Source: Paludibacter sp. UBA5753 (GTDB taxonomy: Bacteria; Bacteroidota; Bacteroidia; Bacteroidales; Paludibacteraceae). Taken from it: DNA of 5,049 nt. Made by a program: the position numbers and the translations under genes. The notes below the pieces were generated by a model, which saw only the letters and a list, made by a program, of their open reading frames with translations, made no database searches and was not told the DNA's origin. Position 1 is the stretch's first letter. Every line of letters begins with the position of its first letter. Positions 1 through 4,481 of this stretch are shown here, piece by piece. The stretch spans positions 1-5,049 of the forward strand of contig DIFH01000037.1 in assembly GCA_002427615.1 (NCBI GenBank), read 5' to 3'.

Positions 1-48
1 AAACGAAACATATCCGCTAATTTTGAAGTTTACTTAAAGTTATAGCGA

Positions 49-66
49 AGGCTGAGGCTGAGGCTA
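49..66. repeat. Short tandem repeat, three AGGCTG-like units
   Basis: Two perfect AGGCTG units (49-54, 55-60) are followed by AGGCTA (61-66). They lie about 45 bp upstream of the four-helix-bundle pseudogene. My recollection is that similar GAGGCT-type repeats occur beside such genes in Bacteroidota, but I cannot confirm that here. No function is evident. Confidence 0.6.
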
Positions 67-112
67 AGTAAGGAAAAAGGATAGAGGAACAAGCAATGTA
101 AATTTCAAGTAG

Positions 113-481
113 ATGGCATATAAAGATTTTACATAGATGCCTGTGCGGCAAAAAGCTTTTGAATAATGATCCAGGTTTATAAGGTTACCTGGAGATTTCC
201 TAAAAAAGAAAAGTTTGGCATGATGTCAGAGGAGGGCTGTAAATTCTGCTATTCATAATATTAGTGAGGGCTTTGGAAGATATGAAAAACTAGATAAAAC
301 CAGGTTTTATAAGATTTCCAGAGGGAGTTGTTATGAGCTTATCAGCCAACTATTGACTTCTCATGCAATTGGTTATATAGTTGAAGATGAATCTAATAAC
401 CTGATTGAAGGGGTTAATCAAATAAACAGCATTTTTCTAATAAATAGGACTCTGAGCGCGTCCCGCCATAGGCAGAATTGA
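113..481 (+). pseudogene. Four-helix-bundle protein (23S rRNA intervening-sequence family), decayed
   Basis: Reading across three frames recovers a four-helix-bundle protein of the 23S rRNA intervening-sequence (S23) family, usually about 120 residues and of unknown cellular role. The ATG at 113 opens MAYKDFT, hit at once by a TAG (134-136). The frame continues as MPVRQKAFE (CGG where the family normally has a TGG tryptophan), stops at 164-166, and shifts to MIQVYKVTWRFPKKEKFG (166-219). A second shift near 226-231 gives RRAVNSAIHNISEGFGRYEK and then FYKISRGSCYELISQL, the family's most conserved block, and on through IGYIVEDES. Family-like sequence seems to end near 453; the frame runs on to TGA at 479-481. 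At least three disabling lesions make it a clear pseudogene. It has no obvious link to the downstream restriction genes and probably marks the older flank of the insertion-rich region. Confidence 0.85.
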
Positions 482-631
482 GCTACACCCGCCGGGTTCA
501 GGGCTATGTACCTAATGACGATTTTACGATCTTTTAAAGAAAAATAGCTGAAGTGTTCCTTAACATATTGCAGGTTTTCCGAAATCCCGCTGTTTTAGGC
601 ATTTCCTTACCTCCCACAATACCGAACATAT
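482..631. other. No gene recognised between the two pseudogenes
   Basis: This stretch is locally richer in GC than its flanks at 482-520. I see no convincing gene, terminator or RNA. On the minus strand a 58-codon open stretch (594 down to a stop at 420-418) reads protein-like, including the segment YIALNPAGVAQF. It has no ATG near its beginning and overlaps the end of the four-helix-bundle pseudogene. On the plus strand the frame of the recombinase remnant is interrupted by stops here. It may be scrambled remnant DNA joining two decayed genes. Confidence 0.4.
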
Positions 632-760
632 GAAGTTGGAGCTGTTTTTGAAATATCAAAAGCATAGCATGGGCACAAGAGCAGTAAAACAACCAAAATA
701 TACAACCATGTCAGTCAAAATAGTTTGCAAAAAATTAAATCGCCTTTTGATACTTTGTGA
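632..760 (+). pseudogene. Tyrosine recombinase C-terminal remnant (copy A)
   Basis: This is the last 42 codons of a tyrosine-type site-specific recombinase (phage integrase / XerC-XerD superfamily). It reads EVGAVFEISKA, a TAG stop (665-667), then HGHKSSKTTKIYNHVSQNS and ends SPFDTL before TGA at 758-760. The box III segment GHKSSKTT and the nucleophile tyrosine (codon 701-703, in KIYNHV) are still visible. The alignment to the second copy at 4312-4440 is ungapped at an offset of 3,680, but 632-676 is only about half identical while 677-778 is 98% identical. The rest of the gene is missing upstream. It cannot be functional. Its interest lies in forming the left border of the restriction-modification block. 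Confidence 0.85.
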
Positions 761-778
761 AAATACTTTATATCTTTG
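677..778. repeat. 102-bp direct repeat, left copy
   Basis: This matches 4357-4458 over 102 bp with two mismatches (A695 vs G4375; A705 vs C4385) and no gaps. It covers the last 28 codons of the recombinase, its TGA, and 18 bp beyond. Upstream, similarity falls sharply; downstream it ends at 778. The two copies bracket the restriction-modification genes, both small genes and all three attC-like hairpins. Confidence 0.95.
746..778 (+). promoter_or_regulatory. Possible Bacteroidota-type promoter at the end of the recombinase remnant
   Basis: TTTG at 746-749 and TATCTTTG at 771-778 fit the Bacteroidota -33 (TTTG) and -7 (TAnnTTTG) elements with a 21-bp gap, at the long end of the usual spacing. 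It points towards the vsr-methyltransferase-endonuclease genes, about 130 bp before the vsr start. The same sequence recurs in the right repeat copy (4426-4458). AT-rich DNA yields such boxes by chance, so support is modest. Confidence 0.35.
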
Positions 779-787
779 TTATAAATA

Positions 788-866
788 AACATTACCAAAG
801 GTATTGTTATACACCCAAAATTGTATGTATAAAATTACTTTTGGTATGGTTAGAAACGAGTTACCG
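788..866 (+). other. attC-like hairpin at the left border of the vsr-M-R cassette
   Basis: Positions 793-803 pair with 836-846 (11 bp, one G-T wobble), and an inner stem pairs 807-812 with 827-832 (6 bp), leaving a 14-nt loop. The outer edges carry AAC (788-790) and a GTTACC box (860-865). The beginning AACAT is shared with the two larger hairpins downstream. This two-step stem with AAC/GTT edges resembles a short integron attC site. The GTTACC box is complementary to GGTAAC at 3220-3225, which would be the other end of the same cassette. It could instead be an ordinary hairpin or a degenerate attI-side sequence. No homology search was possible. Confidence 0.4.
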
Positions 867-909
867 CAAGTGTAGAGAACAACACAATATAGAAAACAGT
901 TATACCAAA

Positions 910-1340
910 ATGGACAAACTGACAAAGGAACAGAGAATAAAAAATATGCAAGCGGTGAAAAGTAAAGGTTCAAAAATTGAAACTTTACTTGCTAAAGAAT
1001 TTTGGAAAATAGGGCACAGAGACAGGGAAAACGACAGAACTGTTTATGAAAAACCCGACCTGACTTTTAAAAATACAAAAATGCTATCTTCGTTGACAGT
1101 GAATTTTGGCACGGAAAAGATTGGAACGACAGAAAGAAAGACCACAAAAGCAATCAAGACTTTTGGTATAAAAAAATTGAAAGGAACATTGAAAGAGACA
1201 GAGAGGTCAACGACATTTTGTTAAAAACAGGGAGATAAGTTCTTCGCTTTTGGAGTCGCCAAATCGAAACAGAATTAGTATATTGGGTTCAAAAAATTGA
1301 GAATACAATAAATGAAGCTAAAAGAGAAAATATCACTTGA
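910..1340 (+). pseudogene. vsr: Very short patch repair endonuclease (Vsr), frameshifted
   Basis: Vsr nicks beside T in T:G mismatches left by deamination of 5-methylcytosine, so it is often encoded next to a cytosine-5 methyltransferase, as here. The ATG at 910 begins MDKLTKEQRIKNMQAVKSKG, the typical N-terminus, with SKIE (E24) and KPDLTF (D50, the metal-binding Asp of the PD motif). One base is missing after 1083: restoring a G gives AIFVDSEFWHGKDW, with the conserved FWHG histidine. The restored frame continues through FWYKKIERNIERD, meets an in-frame TAA at 1236-1238 just before VLRFW, and would end at TGA 1338-1340. The ancestral protein was about 143 residues, normal for the family, and overlapped the methyltransferase by 29 bp. 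Unrepaired, the ATG at 910 yields a truncated hybrid product (to 1224). An in-frame ATG at 757 is not a credible start because it lies in the recombinase remnant. Almost certainly inactive. Confidence 0.88.
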
Positions 1341-2583
1341 AGAAGTATGTGGACAAACCTTTAAAATCAGGTTGTTAGAAGCTTCTGAATACGGTAAAGC
1401 CGCATTTACTCATTACTTGCACAACCACCAGAATGAGGTGTCTCAATTCTATAAAAAAGAAGCGATTCAGCACGTAAAACGTGCTTTGGAATACAAGTTT
1501 CCCAATGAAGATATTTCTTCAATTATAGCTGAAGAAGCATTACAATATATGCTTTTCGATTTTAAAAAAGATGCTCCATTCCCGGAACCTTCAAATCCAA
1601 AATTTAAATTCATAGACTTATTTGCAGGAATCGGAGGTTTCAGAATTGCTATGCAAAGTCTTGGAGGAAAGTGTGTTTTCTCAAGCGAATGGGACGAGCA
1701 AGCCAAAAAAACTTATGAAGCCAATTTTGGAGAAGTTCCTTTTGGCGACATAACCAAGGAGGAAACAAAGAAATTCATTCCTGATGGATTTGATGTTTTA
1801 TGTGCCGGTTTTCCTTGTCAAGCGTTCTCAATAGCTGGGAAAAGAGGTGGTTTTGAAGACACTAGAGGAACTCTTTTTTTTGATGTGGCAGAAATCATTA
1901 AGAGGAAACAACCAAAGGCAATTTTCTTAGAAAATGTAAAAGGACTTATTAATCACGACAAAGGTAAAACACTAAAAACTATTTTATATGTTTTGCGTGA
2001 AGACCTTGGTTATTTTGTCCCGGACCCAAAACTTATAAATGCCAAAGACTTTGGCGTTCCCCAAAATCGTGAGAGAATTTTCATAGTTGGTTTTAGAGCA
2101 GATTTGGGAATAGACAGTTTTGAATATCCAGAACCAACTAATCAAAATGTATCTTTTGAAGATGTCAAAGAAAAAAGTCCCGTTTCGGTAAAATACTATC
2201 TTTCAAACACTTATTTAAACACACTTATAAACCACAAAAAAAGACACGAAAGTAAAGGAAATGGTTTTGGCTTTGAAATCATTCCTGATGACGGAATAGC
2301 TAACGCTGTTGTTTGTGGTGGTATGGGCAGAGAAAGAAACTTGGTTTATGACGACAGAATTGAGGACTTCACTCCTGTAACTCACATAAAGGGAGAAGTT
2401 AACAGACAAGGAATTAGAAAAATGACACCAAGAGAATGGGCAAGACTTCAAGGCTTCCCTGACAATTTTATTATACCGGTTGCAGACGCTTCTGCGTATA
2501 AGCAGTTTGGGAATTCAGTTGCAGTTCCCGCAATTAAAGCAACTGCAAATGAAATCATTAAAAGAATTTTGAAAAATGCTTAA
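1312..2583 (+). CDS. DNA (cytosine-5-)-methyltransferase, type II
   Basis: This 423-residue enzyme transfers a methyl group from S-adenosylmethionine to C5 of cytosine in a specific DNA site, protecting the host from the adjacent nuclease. All key motifs are present in canonical order: I FIDLFAGIGGF (100-110), II around E126-D128, IV GFPCQAFS (166-173, nucleophile C169), VI ENVKGL (207-212), VIII QNRERIFIVGF (251-261), IX RKMTPREWARLQGFPD (369-384) and X YKQFGNSVAVPAI (396-408). The target-recognition region lies at about 265-365 and includes KGNGFGFEI and GGMGRERNLV; the first resembles the KGNGFG stretch of Dcm/M.EcoRII as I recall it, the second does not. About 95 residues precede motif I, like the N-terminal extensions of Dcm and M.SsoII, without an obvious helix-turn-helix. 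The start at 1312 lies inside the end of the ancestral vsr frame, and the stop overlaps the endonuclease start by 8 bp, implying one operon. Specificity cannot be read directly. Appears intact. Confidence 0.95.
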   Translation: MKLKEKISLEEVCGQTFKIRLLEASEYGKAAFTHYLHNHQNEVSQFYKKEAIQHVKRALEYKFPNEDISSIIAEEALQYMLFDFKKDAPFPEPSNPKFKFIDLFAGIGGFRIAMQSLGGKCVFSSEWDEQAKKTYEANFGEVPFGDITKEETKKFIPDGFDVLCAGFPCQAFSIAGKRGGFEDTRGTLFFDVAEIIKRKQPKAIFLENVKGLINHDKGKTLKTILYVLREDLGYFVPDPKLINAKDFGVPQNRERIFIVGFRADLGIDSFEYPEPTNQNVSFEDVKEKSPVSVKYYLSNTYLNTLINHKKRHESKGNGFGFEIIPDDGIANAVVCGGMGRERNLVYDDRIEDFTPVTHIKGEVNRQGIRKMTPREWARLQGFPDNFIIPVADASAYKQFGNSVAVPAIKATANEIIKRILKNA

Positions 2584-3196
2584 AGAATTAGGAATAATTG
2601 TAGGAACTGATACAAAAGCGGGTAACGCTTTTGAATCGCTGTTCCCAAATTTTATGGAAGTCGAATATTCGACACCTTCAAAATATGTAGAGACTTATTG
2701 GAAAGAATACCAAAAACTTACTGACACAAATAGCAATTTAAACGGGAAAGTTTTTGAATATATTTTAGCAACGCTTTGTATTAGAGAAACCATTTTACCC
2801 TTATATTTAAGTGCAAAAGTTGCTTTTGTTCCCAATGTAATTTATGACCTTATGTTTTACACAGCAGAACGTGGACCAATATGTTGGAGTGTAAAGACAA
2901 GTTTGAGAGAAAGATACAAGCAAGCTGACTTGGAATCAATTGCGCTTAAATACGTTCACAGAAAGGCTTTAAACTACTTGATAACACTTGACGAAAGAGA
3001 AGCAAGAAGTGTAAAAGAGAAAATAAAAACAGGTGATGTTATTGGTTTAGACAACGTAATCGTGGCAACAGAAGCGGAATTTGACCAATTAGTAGCAGAC
3101 TTAAAGACTTTCCATTTTGAAGAACCACCGACTGTAAAAGTTATAGAATCGAGCCAAGTTGTGACTATTGAAAAAGTTAGATCTATCTTAACATAA
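2576..3196 (+). CDS. Type II restriction endonuclease, PD-(D/E)XK fold, EcoRII/Ecl18kI-like active site
   Basis: A 206-residue protein whose ATG overlaps the methyltransferase stop (ATGCTTAA), so translation is probably coupled. I infer that it is the cognate nuclease from position and from a restriction-type active site. D91 in VIYDLMF is followed by CWSVKTSLRERYKQADLE, giving S105-x-K107, then R111-E112-R113 and E120. The K+13 glutamate and the RER at K+4 to K+6 match the pattern known for Ecl18kI (D160, K182, R186-E187-R188, E195) and for PspGI and EcoRII, where the acidic residue is moved to the following helix. E61 may be the upstream helix glutamate. The D-to-K distance of 16 is shorter than the 22-25 in those enzymes. 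That group cuts sites with CC..GG half-sites, so a CCNGG- or CCWGG-like target is plausible but unproven. No controller (C) gene is seen. An ancient nuclease of another PD-(D/E)XK family is the alternative. Confidence 0.82.
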   Translation: MLKELGIIVGTDTKAGNAFESLFPNFMEVEYSTPSKYVETYWKEYQKLTDTNSNLNGKVFEYILATLCIRETILPLYLSAKVAFVPNVIYDLMFYTAERGPICWSVKTSLRERYKQADLESIALKYVHRKALNYLITLDEREARSVKEKIKTGDVIGLDNVIVATEAEFDQLVADLKTFHFEEPPTVKVIESSQVVTIEKVRSILT

Positions 3197-3216
3197 ACGA
3201 CTGAAAATGAACACCA

Positions 3217-3352
3217 GTGGGTAACATCGGTTTGGCGTATTGGCGGGTGCAGTGCCTCATGTGACAGATTTGTGGTAGGTTAAAGTGAAGTTCTTCTATT
3301 GAATTTTGTGCTAAAAATCCGACACTACGCCAAGCCTCATAACGTTGGCAGC
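3217..3352 (+). other. attC-like inverted structure downstream of the endonuclease gene
   Basis: Between the endonuclease stop and the next gene, 3229-3239 (GGTTTGGCGTA) pairs with 3326-3336 (TACGCCAAGCC) over 11 bp with one wobble, and 3244-3248 pairs with 3317-3321. About 68 nt separate the arms. The outer edges carry AAC (3223-3225, within GTGGGTAACATC) and GTT (3344-3346, within AACGTTGGCAGC). This is the layout of an integron attC site: two outer R boxes, stepped stem, variable loop. The left box GGTAAC is complementary to GTTACC at 860-865, the presumed start of the vsr-M-R cassette, as expected if 861-3344 is one cassette. A mobile intergenic repeat unrelated to integrons is possible. 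No other gene is seen in 3197-3374. Confidence 0.6.
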
Positions 3353-3374
3353 AAACCAAACAAAACAGTACACA

Positions 3375-3680
3375 ATGGATACGGACGATTTATCAAGAGA
3401 AGCTTATCGGGCTATTATATCCGAAGCTGAAAAATTTAATCACGATTTGACTTTGCAATTCGGGCTACTTTCTGGTGATTGCAAAGATGAACAAGAATTT
3501 CTCGACAAATCGATACAGTTGATTAATGAACTGAAAACTGCTGACTCTGCAGATTTGGATGATATTTTTTTCGGAGATGTTCCAAATTTGACCAGACTAA
3601 CTAAAACACTTGATAAAATATTAGATAATATTGTAAAAGTAAAACAGATACCAATAACAAAAAGACACTTTGACTTTTGA
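3375..3680 (+). CDS. Small acidic hypothetical protein (cassette gene)
   Basis: I do not recognise a function. The frame is open from 3345 (a TTG directly at the GTT box), but the first ATG is at 3375, giving 101 residues from MDTDDLSREAYRAI to a TGA at 3678-3680; I prefer that start because the earlier part would be built from recombination-site sequence. The protein is acidic and apparently helical, with no signal peptide or membrane segment. It is rich in Asp/Glu with segments such as AEKFNHDLTLQFGLL and ADLDDIFFGDVPNL, and ends in a basic stretch, ITKRHFDF. I have an impression of similar short hypothetical proteins in Bacteroidota but cannot verify it. It lies between two attC-like structures with a second, broken gene 4 bp downstream, so both probably moved as one cassette. 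Immunity, antitoxin or regulator roles are possible but nothing in the sequence decides. Confidence 0.7.
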   Translation: MDTDDLSREAYRAIISEAEKFNHDLTLQFGLLSGDCKDEQEFLDKSIQLINELKTADSADLDDIFFGDVPNLTRLTKTLDKILDNIVKVKQIPITKRHFDF

Positions 3681-3684
3681 CTAG

Positions 3685-3929
3685 ATGAAAAAGGGATTTC
3701 AAAAAATATAAATTGACGAATTTGTTGCACAAACAATAAAGAGCAATCCAGACTTGAAAATCCGCTGAATTAAAAAAAATTGGAGGAATTTAAGAAACGT
3801 AAAACTCAAGGAGAATTGTGTGATTGTGGAAACCCAATATGGATTATTGGTCCAGCAATAACTGGAAAAGGTTGTTTTACATGTATAACAGTAGAATCCG
3901 ATTGTTCAGATGATTATGAAGCAGAATGA
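3685..3929 (+). pseudogene. Small cysteine-rich (CxC...CxxC) hypothetical protein, broken
   Basis: Joining three frames gives a protein of about 80 residues. MKKGFQKI from the ATG at 3685 meets a TAA (3709-3711), then IDEFVAQTIKSNPDLK. An extra A at 3760 shifts to SAELKK, and an extra A in the A-run at 3772-3779 shifts to LEEFKKRKTQGELCDCGNP, followed by IWIIGP, GCFTCIT and a final acidic tail DCSDDYEAE before TGA (3927-3929). The CDCGNPIW and CFTC elements suggest a small zinc ribbon or metal-binding knuckle. Charged N-terminal half, cysteine-rich C-terminal half. Function unknown. One indel is in a homopolymer and could be a sequencing error, but the stop and the other shift are independent, so decay is the better reading. 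It follows the acidic small gene by 4 bp and ends 10 bp before the complementary box at 3939, which suits a two-gene cassette. Confidence 0.65.
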
Positions 3930-3938
3930 AAATGCCCA

Positions 3939-4075
3939 GCTGCCAACATCATGTATAAAATATTTGGGGGTTTAGTGGCTACTTGAAATATTCTGCCCCG
4001 CATCAGCTTTTATGTCGGCTTACAGTGACTAAGCCCACAATTCCCAACGCTTCATACCCGCAACCGTTATACGCA
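3939..4075 (+). other. Second attC-like inverted structure, with bulged bases in the stem
   Basis: Positions 3964-3980 pair with 4032-4047 over 15 bp (two G-T wobbles), with a 2-nt bulge at 3973-3974 on one arm and a 1-nt bulge at 4034 on the other. An outer short stem pairs 3953-3956 with 4054-4057. The edges carry AAC (3945-3947) and GTT (4066-4068). Unpaired, bulged bases in one arm are a known recognition feature of folded attC sites. The left box GCTGCCAAC (3939-3947) is a perfect 9-nt complement of GTTGGCAGC (3344-3352), the predicted start box of the cassette carrying the two small genes. Recombinase-coding sequence begins only about 13 bp after the GTT. Confidence 0.6.
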
Positions 4076-4080
4076 ATTCC

Positions 4081-4440
4081 AAAGGATATAAAGACAGACA
4101 AGTACCCATTTCGGGTAAAACGATTGAAATGCTTCGCGAATATTACAGAGCGTACAAACCTAAAACATGGTTGTTTGAAGGGCAAAATACTGGTGAAATG
4201 TACCCGGAAGAAAGTTTAGCAAAAGTTTTAAAATATGCTGTCAGTAAGGCAAAAATAGGGAAACCCGTCACATTGTATTGGCTCAGGCACTCGTATGCAA
4301 TCCATTTACTGGAAGTTGGTACCGATTTGCGTTATATCCATGAATTGCTCAGTCATAAGAGCAGTAAAACAACCGAAATATACACCCATGTCAGTCAAAA
4401 TAGTTTGCAAAAAATTAAATCGCCTTTTGATACTTTGTGA
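4081..4440 (+). pseudogene. Tyrosine recombinase C-terminal fragment (copy B)
   Basis: An open frame of 119 codons, KGYKDRQVPISG through to SPFDTL and TGA at 4438-4440, covers most of the catalytic domain of an XerC/XerD-like tyrosine recombinase. The N-terminal core-binding domain and the box I arginine region are absent, since family-like sequence starts abruptly after the attC-like structure. The downstream ATG at 4129 would give only 103 residues. Catalytic residues seen: R in LRHSYA (codon 4285-4287), H in SHKSSK (4354-4356) and nucleophile Y in EIYTHV (4381-4383). The HxxR histidine of box II is Tyr (TLYWLR, codon 4276-4278), and the usual LGHKSS glycine is Ser. No IntI-type extra segment is visible between the PKTWLFEG and TLYWLR regions. 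Truncation and substitutions argue against activity. An unrelated plus-strand frame at 3983-4219 is a shadow. Confidence 0.85.
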
Positions 4441-4458
4441 AAATACTTTATATCTTTG
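4357..4458. repeat. 102-bp direct repeat, right copy
   Basis: Partner of 677-778 (100 of 102 identical). It ends where the insertion sequence begins, so the sequence originally following this copy is displaced beyond the window. It also carries the TATCTTTG promoter-like box (4451-4458). Confidence 0.95.
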
Positions 4459-4481
4459 GTTCTACCACGAATTTAGTGGAA
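4458..4481 (+). repeat. Putative left terminal inverted repeat of the ISL3 element
   Basis: The repeat begins GGTTCTACC and includes a small dyad, CCAC (4465-4468) with GTGG (4476-4479), separated by 7 nt. It sits 25 bp before the transposase start. The exact inner limit is a guess without the right end. Confidence 0.5.

Noticed and set aside
757..909. An in-frame ATG at 757 that would extend the vsr frame by 51 codons
   Set aside because: The extension overlaps the end of the recombinase remnant and the hairpin, and is unlike Vsr; family similarity starts exactly at the ATG at 910.
779..973. Minus-strand 64-codon frame across the hairpin and vsr start
   Set aside because: Shadow of AT-rich plus-strand sequence; overlaps recognisable vsr coding with no family features of its own.
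1467..1706. Minus-strand 79-codon frame inside the methyltransferase
   Set aside because: Antisense to conserved methyltransferase motif I; no independent coding signal.
2215..2451. Minus-strand 78-codon frame inside the methyltransferase
   Set aside because: Antisense to the target-recognition region; a chance open frame.
3229..3336. Rho-independent terminator for the restriction operon
   Set aside because: The arms are about 90 nt apart with a long loop and no T-run after the second arm, so it is a poor terminator but a fair attC-like structure.
3440..3736. Minus-strand 98-codon frame opposite the acidic small gene
   Set aside because: Opposite a better plus-strand gene; it spans the gene junction and is serine/leucine-rich in the manner of antisense translations.
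3983..4219. Plus-strand 78-codon frame and its minus-strand counterpart (4003-4185) over the second hairpin
   Set aside because: They straddle the attC-like structure and the recombinase fragment in the wrong frame; the recombinase reading is clearly the real one.
677..4458. CRISPR array or tandem repeat explanation for the repeated 102 bp
   Set aside because: There are only two copies, 3.7 kb apart, and the repeat is protein-coding recombinase sequence.
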